A program made the position numbers and the translations under genes. A stretch of DNA of 64,000 nt from NCBI RefSeq assembly GCF_000150275.1, contig NW_002060943.1, positions 8,808,857-8,872,856 on the forward strand, read 5' to 3'. This DNA comes from Trichoplax adhaerens (Eukaryota > Placozoa > Uniplacotomia > Trichoplacea > Trichoplacidae). Positions 13,973 to 26,506 of the stretch are shown one piece after another. The notes below the pieces were generated by a model. That model was not told where the DNA came from, did not search any database, and worked only from the letters and a program-made list of their open reading frames with translations. Numbering within the stretch: position 1 is the first letter of the stretch; each line of letters starts with the position of its first letter.

Positions 13973-14824
13973 AGTTTCGTAATATATTTATAATGCTATA
14001 TTTAGGTGCATGAAAGTTTCAGGGTTTACGATCATGCAGCAAATGCATTTGTTCGCTTATTTGGATAAGGTATACTATAATCATTTATAACTAAGTAATA
14101 TTATTGATGTTTGTGCACTTCATAATGTGCACGCTATAGAACTCACGTGTACGTAAAACCTAATTTTATACAACTGTGAATATATATTATTAATCGCAGG
14201 TAAAGACTTGATTGAAATCATTTAAATAAGACGTAATTAGGTTTTTATATTAAATTTATGGTCGACTCTTTTGCCAACTCTGTAAAGCTGCATTTACATT
14301 ATAGCGATATAGATTAATGCCAAGAATTTACTAGAATTGGTATAAATCTTGCATAATATTGGATCGCAACTGTTTTACACTGTGGACTTGAAGACTTTGG
14401 GCATTATATTTTAATGGAGTTAGCAAATGTTCCAGTTATATCTGTAGACATATTCTACGTGCACTTTCTCAAAGTTTCATTACTGCATGTTCTTCGTTGT
14501 ATTTTCGTATGATATTTATATAGGCAAGCCCAAGTCAACGTATGCTAATACACATTTATACTATGCCATCACTCGTTATCCTTATTTTTGTCAATGTATT
14601 GTTAGTGTTTTTGTAACTAAATTTCGTAATTTTAATTAATTCATCATTGATGACATGCTTCAATAAATTGACTAAAAATTCATACGAACGTGGAAGGCCA
14701 AATATTTTGTTTATGCCGGGGCGAAAGACTTATAACATTTATTTAGATAAGATATTAGCCAGTGTGGTTATAATTATTTGTTGAATAGCTGTATACTTTA
14801 AATCAATTATTTATTAACTGTACA
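13973..14824. other. Convergent 3' region of ADAM10 and EFCAB11
   Basis: No further coding exon is seen. It holds the ADAM10 3' UTR and the tail of EFCAB11, AT-rich throughout. AATAAA at 14662-14667 is a candidate ADAM10 polyadenylation signal about 690 bp after its stop. TTTATT at 14810-14815 is AATAAA on the minus strand, only about 10 bp beyond the EFCAB11 stop. Confidence 0.55.
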
Positions 14825-16916
14825 CTAGTTTTTTTGAAGAGAGTCGAAATGTAATCGCATCATATATTCAAAATCCCTGTAACTGACTCTGCCATCTTCA
14901 TCAAAATCGATATTCCTAGTTTCATAAGGGTCAAAGAATACATCAGTATTGTATAAGGATATTTATGATTATGACTAGTGAATACAGTGATATAATAATT
15001 ATTGTTAACGACAGCAGATTTACTTGTAATTTTATTATTATTATTGGCTTCCAAGATATCTACATATATATGGGCCGATACTCAATTTATTATTTTACTA
15101 CGTTCACTTCACCTAAAAATGGACGTTACGGTTGCCTTGGAAATCCTTGGAGCCACTTCATCGAAGACCGACATGAGATCGCTAAGTGTCAGAAACCCTC
15201 GACCTATGGTACAGAATAAATGTATATAAGTCATAAACTCTTGGCTTATCTTAACGTATATAGCTACGTCTGTTATTACTTCTAAATTAATTTACTTAAT
15301 AAAAATTGTTATCCACAATAGACATATGAACATCCTTCACGGAGAAGTTTGCCTTCTCTATTCAATATTGATGTAGCAACATCATGCATCATATTGACGA
15401 ACTGTAATTGTATATCTAGGGAAGTTCATAAATGTGAGTTGGCTCTTCAGTTTACATTCGATTAAGCTACGGTATCAATAAATTCTAGTTGAAAGCGGAA
15501 CACTGTAAAATTTAATACTCGTATATATCCATGAGGCTAAAAACTAACTAACTATATGTACTTACAGTGGGCGTCAAATGACATAAAAATATCCTTAATT
15601 TTTTCGTTGATATCGTACTCTTGCAATTTTGTAATAAGTAAGTCTTCACAAGCACTGAGTGAAATTCCTGATTAAGAAAGTAGATAAATTTATTGGTACC
15701 CCGTCGTTGAAATGTTAATTTATTAAATTGATATCTACAAGGCGGGAAAGTTACCGTTAAAATTAAATTCGGGCGATAATAACTTTTCTAGTTCTCCCTA
15801 ATATGGGTAAATTTGAGAAGAGATTACAATAGTAAATTGAACGACGGACTGTTTGCTGATGGAACTTGAGCAAACAAACCGTTATATTTATATTATTCAA
15901 GGCCACATTAAATCTTATTACAAGCTAAAGCTGATTACCATTTTAAATCGGAAAACGCATTTTGCGTATAAAAAGTCAGTTATATCATTTATCTTACTTT
16001 ATTGGATTTATATCCCAAGATCGCAACCATAGCGACTTGAAGGTCATCGATGGAAAGGTAACCCTTTTTATCGGCATCGCATTGAGAAATAATCTGCATT
16101 AAAGATTCATTAATTCGTAAGGGTATGTCGTAGCGATAAGTCAACTGGTTACAAAATGAAGGAGTAATTTATAATTATGCACAGCACAGTAATAGTCTCG
16201 TCGATACGTAGTAGCAGACTAGAATCGATTAGATTGATGATGCAACTGGTGCACAGCACGTAAGATATGAGTAGACTTTCGGTACAATATGAAACTATAA
16301 AATTATACAGATTAACAAACCCTTATGATGAAGGCAAAATGCTAAGGTACAGGTCTGCCATTAAGATACGATGTACGCGTATGCGAGTATTTTATCCTTA
16401 GTGCTACTACTATACACTAGTGATTCAGGAAGTACATTCTGCCTAGTAAAGTACAGTGTAAATACTGGCTTAGTAGGTGATACGGCGAATATAATCTACC
16501 GTCATCGATTTGGCAACTAAGAAAATCAACTCACAATGTCTAACCTTGTTGTAGCAGTACAGCATCATTATTTAATGTAATCCTGCATAGAGTAACGCAT
16601 AATATAATTCTGTACTTTATTGCACGTCGGCAGTGATGACTGAAAATAATCCCTAATGTAGGTGAGTTGTATTATTCAATCACAGTAATGATTCAATGAT
16701 ATGATATACATTTTATATTATACAGTTTGGTTTAAATTTCTCAATTTCATCAAAGATGCGTTCATCTTCCATCCTTAATTCATATAATACACTGATTACT
16801 AGTCCTTAACATCATCGAAGATATTGATGAGTTCATCTTACATCCTTAATTCTTCGCTTATCGCTATGCAGTTCGTTAAGTTGATCTTCTTGGTCAATTT
16901 CTCGGACAGCAGTCAT
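14825..16916 (-). CDS. EFCAB11: EF-hand calcium-binding domain protein 11
   Basis: Six exons on the minus strand: 16842-16916, 15998-16093, 15755-15797, 15566-15667, 15113-15203, 14825-14915; 498 nt, 165 aa (human about 163). The start is MTAVREIDQEDQLNEL at 16916. An N-terminal EF-hand-like unit carries CDADKKGYLSIDD, then AILGYKSNK. The C-terminal pair carries CRGFLTLSDLMSVFDEVAP and IDFDEDGRVSYRDFEYMM; the last loop has Asp, Asp, Asp, Arg/Val, Ser and Asp in usable calcium positions. The RGFLTL...VAP and SYRDFEY blocks match EFCAB11 better than calmodulin or centrin. Donors and acceptors are canonical and phases chain. The cellular role of EFCAB11 is poorly known. Its tail faces the ADAM10 tail. 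Confidence 0.92.
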
Positions 16917-19782
16917 ACTGTAATTGCCAATCAATCTCACTGCAAATAATAATTTAATAACTACCGCATAATCTTAAACTTCAAATCCCATAATAAGATA
17001 CAAAAAATACTGGTCGGTTCTAATCAGATTCTACTGCTTTTTATTGCACTTGATGATTCTCATTGACTTCAATGATTTGCCTCTGCAGTAATCTACAGTA
17101 AGTTGAAGAACCTCAGGCAGAAGATGTACTATGAATCTGTGATCACTATTTCAAATTTAAATTTAGTAAATGAACTTAAACTTAATATGTTCTCTCCCTG
17201 TTTACTGTTAATTTACTGCTCGTCGTCAGGTGAAAGAAGTACTGAAAGTTTACTCAGCGCTGATAGAAAATAATAATATGTACGGCAGCCGGATGACATT
17301 GGCTAGAGGCCACTGCAGCCAGACACTATGCTAAAGTATAGCACTGTGCATCGCATACTGTACCGTGGAGGGAGTGGTGTAAAGTACTGAGTCAACAGTA
17401 CAGGTATAGTGTTTTAGTTATCTAGTAGTCCATATCGAAAGCTTTAGATCGTGCGAAACAGAGGTTATTATTATACTGTATATTTAAAATTTCTGGTTAA
17501 AAACTCGTTAACTCTATTTAGCTGTTGGATTAGTAGTGAAATAGAGCATACATATATATATATGTTACGGCCATTCCTAAGAGTGATTTTGTTCTTGAGA
17601 TATATACTGTACTACATACACAATGTATATACGTACTATCGCGTTAATATGGTCTGATATTTTAACTAAGATTAATCAGGTAAAGTGTATATATTATACG
17701 CTCACAGAGAAATCATTTTAACGTAATAGAAGATGATAACATTTAATATCCACTACTGAAACCAACAGAAAGCGGTTATTTACGATTGTAATCCTATAAT
17801 ACATCTGAAGGACTGTTTCAGCAAAGAGTTTAATGCAAAATGAACGGGGTACATAGGATCGCCCACTGAGTATATAGTAAATAATTCATAAGAAGAGTTA
17901 GCCATAATTTTTAGCTCCCATGCTTTTTACCCGTATTAAAAATTTCATAGAATTTCGGTACCAAGACTTGGAATTTTACTATAATTCATTCGAATTAGAA
18001 TTAGTTCCACAGATAATCCTAGCTCATACCTTTACTTAAACTTACACATGAGGATGGACATGACTAGTGAAGATCATTTTTTATTCTGCATCATTACCAA
18101 GATTACAAATCCATGATCTTTATACAATTATGCAATAAGTAACGTCGTCACCGTCTTCGATAAAAACATGAACACTTGTATCAACTTTCATTGTAATTTC
18201 AAACTTAAAATATTAACCGATTGTCCATGTTAATAGTTATGATATTTTAGTATAAACTTTACAATCATTTGTACAAGAAATCGATTAATAATATATATAT
18301 ATATATTACTTCAACGGATTATACAGGACATGTTCAACCAAAGTTTTTAACTATACCATGCTTACATTTACATAGCTAGAATATGGCGATTTTTGTATTC
18401 TATACAAATATATTACTGTTTAGTTTCGGAGGCATTGAAATAACCAATAAAATGATTCAGTGCATTTCTAAACATAAAATGTGTGTAGTATGTATGTATT
18501 ATGATTAGCTACATAATAAGATAACGATGAAAAAGCTTCTTAGTCATAAAGAAGCATGTAAGTGTTGCTGTGTCAGCTAGGTGTTGCAAGGATACAAATA
18601 CATGTCTGTAAGACACTCAGTGCCTTAATGTTACAAAGTACAGTATTGCGCTGAGTCTATCTATACATATAAGTACAGTATATACAAGCTAGAAGTAAGA
18701 AAAAATCCGTTGAATACTACGAATGTAATATCGCGACGTAAATAAAATCTTCTTATCCAGAAAATTAATCAAAAATGCCTTGAGATTTAAATAAATATTT
18801 GTAGCCAAAAAATCATAGAATAATGATATTACAATTTTTAAATCCTTTAACAAGCTTAAGAAGTGATAAAATGATATGGCTACTACTTACTAACAAAACT
18901 ACTACTTAAGTAAATGATGCAATAAATTATTATCAATTAAGTATCAATATTAGGCCAATCTTACAAAATCTACATCGATGTATATAGTTAAAATGTCAAT
19001 TCTGATAACATTACTGCTCGATAATTTAAATTGATCGGGAAAGATTTTAGATTATAATAGATCGATGATAAGTATACAATATAATACTGTTAAAACACGT
19101 GCTTATCTAGGAATATGGCGGTAATTTCTTATTATTGTGTCGTTAGTTTTCTTAAAACTGACTTATGATTATTATTTGTACATATATGCTGTAATGATAG
19201 GTATTTCGATCCAATCGTAAAAACTGATAGTAGCTTCAAGTACGAATCATTACGGGAGCTTAAAAATAGATACTATTATTTTTAATGGATTGTCTTCAGT
19301 AATGCCTTGAATCGGCTTGAATGACCGGATCGAGATTCAGTCGTTTAGATGGAGCGTACTCTATATCGAAAAATTCGAGGTTTCTATATTTAAATACAAT
19401 ATAGACAACATTCAGTTATCTCAGTAAAATAAGACACCTAAATCGGTATCAGAGTGAGTCATAACTAAATTTATGCAAATTATAGATCCGGTGATGTCAT
19501 TTCCTTTACGATAGTTAAACTTGTTATATTTCAAGTACTAAATAAAATCAAAATAATGCAAATACTACGATAATATTTCGTAGCATAAGCAACGATTTTG
19601 TAATATCATACAAAGGTGATCACGTCGCCATGCTATCATATTACAGTACGTCATTAAGTGTACGTTAAGTAAGTTTGTAACAATTATATCACAAATATCG
19701 CTACATTTTACAATTAGCAACCCTATCAATAACAGGTAATAGTATACGTGTCTTATAAATAACAGTATTGACCGAGAATTGT
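16917..19782. other. Intergenic interval upstream of EFCAB11
   Basis: No recognised gene. It contains the EFCAB11 promoter side just above 16916, a modest patch of GTACTG/ACAGTA words near 17340-17405, and a TA dinucleotide run near 18290-18307. A 35-bp copy of the EFCAB11 exon 1 end lies near 16748-16782, inside intron 1. Confidence 0.45.
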
Positions 19783-22700
19783 TTACCAGCTAAAGATATT
19801 CTTTTTTTGTGTAACTTTTGCCTTTTTGCCATTATTGCCATTATCGTTATAACTTGGATGGATAGTTGAACGAATTCTTACTCTCTTTTTATTAGAGCAT
19901 GAGTGATAATTTGAAAGCCCATTAGAGTCATTTATTGCGGTCGAACTATTAATATATGAGGTTGCAACATTAGCAAGTGTGGTTAGTTCGCAAGCAACCA
20001 CGGGAGGCATATTGAAGTCCTCTGTTGATTGAGACGGAGAGACTTTCTTGGATCTTTCTTCAGAGGCGGCTACAGCAGCACAAACCAAACTTTCAAAGGA
20101 ATTTTCTAAATTAAATAATGACAATAATAAGTCAATTGTACATCATCAAGAAATTGAATTGAAAGGTAGAAAATATGGGCATAAAATTCTTGTAATTTAT
20201 CTATAACAAAGCAAGGTAAAGAAAGTGAAGAAAATATATTACCTTGAGTGAGATGATTTGTGTTAGTACGACGTGGTATAAATAGTTCATCATTGGTAGA
20301 CGATTCAGAATTACTACCTACGAAGGTATTTCTAATTTAATCTAAATTTCAATACAATAGCATAAGAAAGTTAACTCACTGTCATGCCGATTAAATTTTT
20401 CTGCATGTTTTTTCAGCGAATCAATAATGTCATCATTAGCAGTCTCATTCGCTATGTCTAGAGGGCTTCGACCAAACTAATAGTGCATAAAATAGATAAA
20501 AATTAATCAAAGAAGATAATTAATTAAATGATATAGAAGGAATGAAACTATTATTTTACTGTAACATTATCAATGAGACATACTTTATTCTTGATATGAA
20601 CGTGAGCTCCACTGCTTAGTAATAGCTTCACAATATCAGCGTGTTGACTTTGTACTGCCCAGTGTAGAGGTGACATGCACAACTTGAAAAAAATATATAT
20701 CTCATTATGATAAAAAATTTGGGCATGTAAATGTTACTATTGTTACGTATGTTGCCTAAACGTCATACTCATTTAAGATTAGCAACATATGGATCACACA
20801 GTAACGTAGAGTAGTTACAATGGTTAAGAATACTGGTATCGTTACTGAAAGGTTTTTTATGCAGAATACGATCCTCGCATCTTGTTATAGCGTTTGATTG
20901 AGTACTGAACATTTCATAACTTCTTTTTGTACGAATCAATATACGCTACTATCATACTGTACATTGCAGGCTATCCCGTTATCACCGTATACGAGTATGG
21001 TATCATAATGCTACTAGAGTAGTTAAAATCAATTAAAAATATATAACTCAGCAGATACGTCAATTGATATATAAATCAATAAATCAGTGATTATTTACCA
21101 TATCTCGACAGTTGACAGTTGCACCACCAACAATTAGTAAATTTACAATCTCATAGTGGCCTTCTTGAGCTGCGACGTGTAAAGGTGTACGATCGACCTG
21201 AATAAGCAAAGATGTCTACAGCATTATATTATTTTCGTGGGTAATATATAACACACAGTAAGGCTCACAAATGTATCATACTACTGTAAAACATAAGACA
21301 TCGCGATATAGCTTTACAAAGATAATTTAATTACTTTTCAATCATAGGTTGTACGTTCTATAATCATGCACTCTACCGTAAAACTGCAGTATTTTGTATA
21401 TCGTCTATAGATAAAGCTTTTCACACTTGTAAAGTAATTTACAGTTTGGTATACAGTGCTACCAGTGTAGTATCGGAACAGATCTGTTCTATCAAGTTAC
21501 ACGGAATTGAGTATAATAGTAACGCATGATTTCTTTAATAGAATGGTCTTGCTCAAAGTTAAGGCATTATGTCGTGATTCTGGTAAGATTTGGTTTAACA
21601 AGATACACGATTACTAAAGACGAACTTATCAGCAGATAGGGGGGTGAGTAAGAGTTATCGTACAGTATACCAATTAATTAGAACTGTCGCTACCGATAAA
21701 TATTTAGAATACAGTGAAGTCTATACGACAGTAATCCCTCCTAAATAGATATTATTAACGAAATTATTACAAGTACTGAGCTATTATACCAGTTATAATT
21801 ATGATTCAGTTAGAGTAATTAGTTATCTACTCATCCATTATTATCCGATTAGTCTATATCTAGGTCATTATATTTACACTAAAGTTACGTAATAAAAAAC
21901 TAACTGTACAAATAACTTGAAAATTAACATTTTTTGCAGGATAGATGCAGCTACTGTACGAAAGAAGTTAGCGATTATCAAAGAAAGAATTTTACTTTAG
22001 TGTCTACACATTGATAGATCCACTTTTTCATTGCATTACACTAGTCCTTAAATTTGATTATTTTTGCAAAACTTGTTACTGTTGTAACAAGTTGATGCAC
22101 ATGTCTGCATATGCGTTAAGTGACTCTTTACTCTATGCTCATCGGTTATTATCTTCTGGATTCTGGGTTATACAATACTACTTTTAAGGATTCATTGCTG
22201 TTTTTTAATGCCGATATTTAGTGCGCATATCATTGCAATGCATCGACGATATTTAGTGTGCATATCACTGCAATGCATCGTATTTGCTAACCTTTGTTCT
22301 GGCATCCTTACAAACGCCAGCCCGTAATAAGATTTCTGCTGTCTTTGTATGACCATGCCTGGCAGCAAAGTGTAAAGGTGACGTGCCAAGCTAAAGTAAA
22401 GTAATGGAAAACGAAAATTAGAACTGCTAAACAGTCCATTTATGATCCGTATCAGATAATGAGCTGTGAAGTGCACTCCGATAAAAGATGATATGCCAAG
22501 CTAACGAAAATTAAAACTGCTAAATAGCCCATTTATAATCCATATCAGATATTAGGCTGTGAAGTGCACTCGGGTTTATTGTAAGCACAGTTTTTTACGA
22601 ATAATGTTTTATTCTGCGCATTTCTATATCAAATTTTTAAGGTAATAACGCTAGACTATTGGCAGTAAATAATTATTCACTACCCAATCGGCTTGGAAAG

Positions 22701-22911
22701 GGGCTCCGGATGTCATCAGTAAGCTGACTTCTTCCTCACGACCTTGGCGAGAAGCATCCAAAAGTTTTTTACCAAGATCTGCTACTGATGAAACTTTACT
22801 TTCGTTACCCGCTAGAGAGTTAGCTTTATCTGTAGATTTACGAAAGTAAGTTTTTACAAATAAAATATTAGAAGTGCAATGATTGAGTAGAGAATAGCGA
22901 GCTACACACAT
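19783..22911 (-). CDS. GABPB1: GA-binding protein beta subunit (ankyrin-repeat ETS partner)
   Basis: Seven exons, minus strand: 22684 to about 22911, 22292-22390, 21099-21197, 20584-20682, 20380-20476, 20243-20317, 19783-20105. The first carries [23 protein letters not shown] and GAPFQADW, matching the GABPB N-terminus. Three consecutive exons of exactly 99 nt, all phase 0, each encode one 33-residue ankyrin repeat: [28 protein letters not shown] and [14 protein letters not shown] fourth, shorter repeat begins FGRSPLDIA. The last exon holds [13 protein letters not shown] and a basic segment KKRVRIRS resembling a nuclear-localisation signal; no clear leucine zipper is seen. GABPB binds the ETS factor GABPA and supplies activation. 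The start is unsure: ATG 22911 gives an odd hydrophobic leader, and the true start may be in an unseen upstream exon. GABPB1 versus GABPB2 cannot be resolved. Confidence 0.88.
22212..22281. repeat. Two-copy 35-bp tandem duplication in GABPB intron 2
   Basis: CGATATTTAGTG followed by a CATATCA-TGCAATGCATCG block occurs at 22212-22246 and again at 22247-22281 with two or so mismatches. It lies immediately downstream (in gene sense) of the first 99-nt ankyrin exon. Confidence 0.8.
22384..22572. repeat. Direct duplication carrying a copied ankyrin-exon 3' splice site
   Basis: The segment at 22384-22479 is repeated at 22494-22572 with about 17 bp missing and a few substitutions; both end in GAGCTGTGAAGTGCACTC or near variants. 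The copied part includes the intron end and the first bases of the ankyrin exon (minus-strand TTAG then CTTGGCA), so intron 1 holds a decoy acceptor upstream of the real one at 22391-22392. Confidence 0.8.
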
Positions 22912-25900
22912 GGCTGCAGAATTGCAATATTGAATAAAATGTGATCAAAAGGTACATCTTTAACTGATATATAGCTTTTCAAGGTTGATGAATTGTGAGT
23001 AGGAAAATAAAGTATTAGTTGAATTGACTCAAGCTAAACTTACTGAATCAGTGATTAATGTCTAAATTAACAGGAAAGTGCTGTACGCGCAGTAGATAAT
23101 CACAGGCTATTAATAACTTATACGTATATTTACAGCTAACAAAGGCAAGATCATACTACAAGGAAGTACTCCCGCCGAGCCAAGGATCTATGGTAGTGAC
23201 TACGGTACTTTGATATGACTACGATTTACAACTATTGACTAACTGAGCTGGTATTGTTCCAATAAGTATTGTTGTTTTCTTTCCGTTCGTGATCATTGAG
23301 TTAAGTTCGTGATCGAGATTCAATTTTACTGTGCAATAATAAAAATGAACTACGTATCAACAAATTAACCATTGCCATTATTGAAATAAAATATCCGACT
23401 GGGAGATATTGTGATTCATACAGAAGTTATGATTACTTCTCAGAGCCCATGAATATACGCGTATACTACGCGTATACTAGACTAGTGATGAAGTTACATC
23501 TTCAATCATAGAGGATTGAAGAAGTTATCATGAGCATTATACTTTTACGCATATTTTGATACAATTGTGAAAATTTGAAATTGTTGTCTACAGCTATGTC
23601 TACTGTAAGTAAGTATAAATGGACAACAATTGTATGGCGCAGCCTGACGGAAAGTGAATGCATTGGCATACGCATATCTTCTTGTCTACGATTTATTATC
23701 TCTTATAATTTAAACACCGACATTATTGAACAATACAACTGCGTCTGTTGACGTCTAAAAGTAGAATGAATACATTAGCACACCTTATGGGCTTCATTAG
23801 TTAAAACTAAACTTTAATCTGATAACATTTGAAAACTTTCAAATGAAATATTAAGGGATAATTTGGGAAGAGTTGTGTAGTAATAGCATGCAATAGAGTA
23901 AGATTTTCAAAAAATTATAACACACCAGTATTTAGGTGTGCATGTGACTACATTTTTCGACGAGAGAATTTGATTTATGAAAGGAATGATTAATCTACAG
24001 TATTCTATACCGACGACGATCATGACTCTCTTCATAGGTGATACTTTTAAATCCTAGTATTTCAATGTACAGTATTTCATTTTCATTGCTTTGTATTCTA
24101 GATCGGTATACAACATAGGCGAGTAGCTTAACCTAGTGGGAATAATCGCCTTCCAGGGTTGTTTGTAATAAGTAAACATCCTACTTGCGAATGGACTAGT
24201 TAGTAATGATCACAGCTGACTTGAAAATGCACACAAGTGGGTATCAAGAAATAGAAATACAGTAATGTATTATTATGAATAGTGTTTTTAAAAAGTTAAT
24301 GCATTCTACTTTCTATACCAAATTGCAGATTACAGAATATCATTGTAAAGTAAATAATATCTTAAGATTTATACTTTAAGGTGAAAGATAGAAACAGATC
24401 AATTTAATAACATCGATACGCATCCACACATATATTGAACTACTCGTTCACTTGCCATTCTTGCTTTCATGCGGCATCTTGCATTGCAAAGTAGTCACGA
24501 ATGAATCAAATGTTACGGTTCAAGTGAATATAGAGGAGGAAATATCCTAAAAAAGTACAATTTCAAGATTCATGGTTATCTTGAGAAATACAGAAAAGAT
24601 TTGATATGTTTACGTTGCTATTGAGACAGTACAGTACTGTAGGGACTATTCATCAGAGAAAATACGGTATATCCGAGTTGGATATTGAGCTATGGTAGAT
24701 ATTGGATGCAACATGGTTACAACTGCTCATGTTATAGATCAACTAAAAATGGTTTTACTATCTGGGGTCCAAACATACATTCATTACACGTTAAGTCGAG
24801 TTGAGCCATTAAGTGATACTACTGAAAAATGGTTTAATCTTTGCTTGGACTAACTGTAAATCTCCAAGTATTGGTACAAAATACAAAATATAAAAATAAT
24901 CAATACAGTCATTTCAGAATTATAGCATTGGAAAAGCTGCAATAATAATGAATAGCCTGTCATTGGAAGATGGCTAGATAAAGTTACCTAATGATTCAAT
25001 GAAAAAAAAGATACTCTTGTATCGACGACGATTTCTTAACTGTAAAATCAAAATGTTATCATGTCGATAAGGGCATCGTATCATTTAAAAAGTAAAGTAC
25101 AGTAGTTGATGATCACCTTGATATTGGTATTTTGGACTGGGAATAGCGAGTTGTGACACAGTCAATCACTCATACGTTTACACGTACCTTCTTTTACAAG
25201 GCAATCGTTTTCAATTGTCTGATCCACAATCTTAATTCACGGCTACTTGGACAGGTTAACTGCGTGATCATAACCAGATTTGGAAATAAATTGTTACTTG
25301 AATATTATGCTATAGAAACGTTTCATTTTCTAGAATTTTCACTTCAAATTCCTTTCTTACAAAGTGATGGCACTCACACTGGCGCTGTCTGACATCTGCG
25401 GACTGTAGAGTATCCGGTACGGCCTTTCATCGATTTACACTCCTCCTACAGTATACAGTACAGTCGGTAACCAGAGTGCAATACTGTAAAGTGTATAGTG
25501 TACGTGTCTACTGTCTACAGTATACTACCGTGTCACGAACGACGGAAAAGAAAGAACTTTCTTTCAAAAAAGTGACAAAAATGGCTGTTTGTCAAGGGTT
25601 TTTTACTGGTAAAGACACCATGACGTCAGCTAACTCAGATACAGAAAATGGGATTTAGCGTCTAGGGTTAGGATTAGGCTTTGGCTAAAGAATTACTACT
25701 ACTACAGTATTGCCTTCATTGAAGTTGGCTTGCCATTCTAAGGCTTGTCCACCGTCTGAAGACAGATGGCTAGACGGACACCGATCTTGAAATGATCAAT
25801 TGAATGCAATATACTGTACTCTACAGTATGTCCAATTCAGGGCAAGTACTGTACTGTACTGTACTTGTGAGCATGTCAACCCGATTAACCAGAATACGGT

Positions 25901-26506
25901 ACGTGCAGTTGGACTATGGACCAGAATGTGGAAAAAGAGTAACTTGTAGTATGGATCTTCTGTATCTTTTTTCTTACTCTCTACCATGAATATGGATAAC
26001 GTTATGCAACTGTTTTCAAGCAGAAATGATTGAAAATAAAACAGGATTCAATGAAATATTACTTACAGTTAATCTGTGGAAATAAGTCTATGACGGAATG
26101 GAGATATTGGCGAGTGGAAATTGTAGCAAAAATTTAAAGACGATCCAGCATCTGTCCACAAGTCCGACCGTCTGAAGATATTCCAGTCTGTACTACTACC
26201 CAGTTTAGTCCATGTGCCACCAACGTCTCTGACATAATACTCTCCATCATACTGTATAAGTACTATTTGCTGCTGAGTCAGCAGCAACCTTTACTCGATT
26301 TCACAGATTGGACCTCAACTTCCATTCATCTTGTTCGTCGGGCTGGTGGTTGGATTAAACTCTTGTCCTATTTCATTTTTGTATCGAATTTGCTACTCAT
26401 TTCAACGTCTTGAAATTGCTGAATTCTGCCTCTTACCCTTAACCAGCGCCGTATACTTGTTATTAGTTGTTAATTTAATTGTCAACCTACTTCCTTCAAG
26501 TCAGCA
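22912..26506. other. Divergent interval between GABPB and RFK
   Basis: 3.6 kb without a gene I can support. It holds a TACAGTA/GTACTGTA cluster at about 25448-25530 and 25806-25866, a full CRE-type palindrome TGACGTCA at 25621-25628, and the short self-complementary stretch TATACGCGTATAC near 23456-23485. A minus-strand open frame at 26069-26287 has no recognised family. Confidence 0.5.
25440..25880. repeat. Second TACAGTA/GTACTGTA palindrome cluster
   Basis: Dense copies of the same self-complementary words as at 8136-8670, including CTGTACTGTACTGTACTT around 25848-25866 and ACAGTATACAGTACAGT around 25447. It lies upstream of RFK and, further away, of GABPB. Confidence 0.65.

Noticed and set aside
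22192-22476. 94-codon minus-strand open frame across the ankyrin exon
   Set aside because: Wrong frame; the 99-nt exon inside it in another frame encodes the ankyrin repeat and fits splice sites at both ends.
26069-26287. 72-codon minus-strand open frame upstream of RFK
   Set aside because: No family recognised. A donor-like GTAAGT follows it but in a frame that does not continue the reading, so it was not called as an exon.
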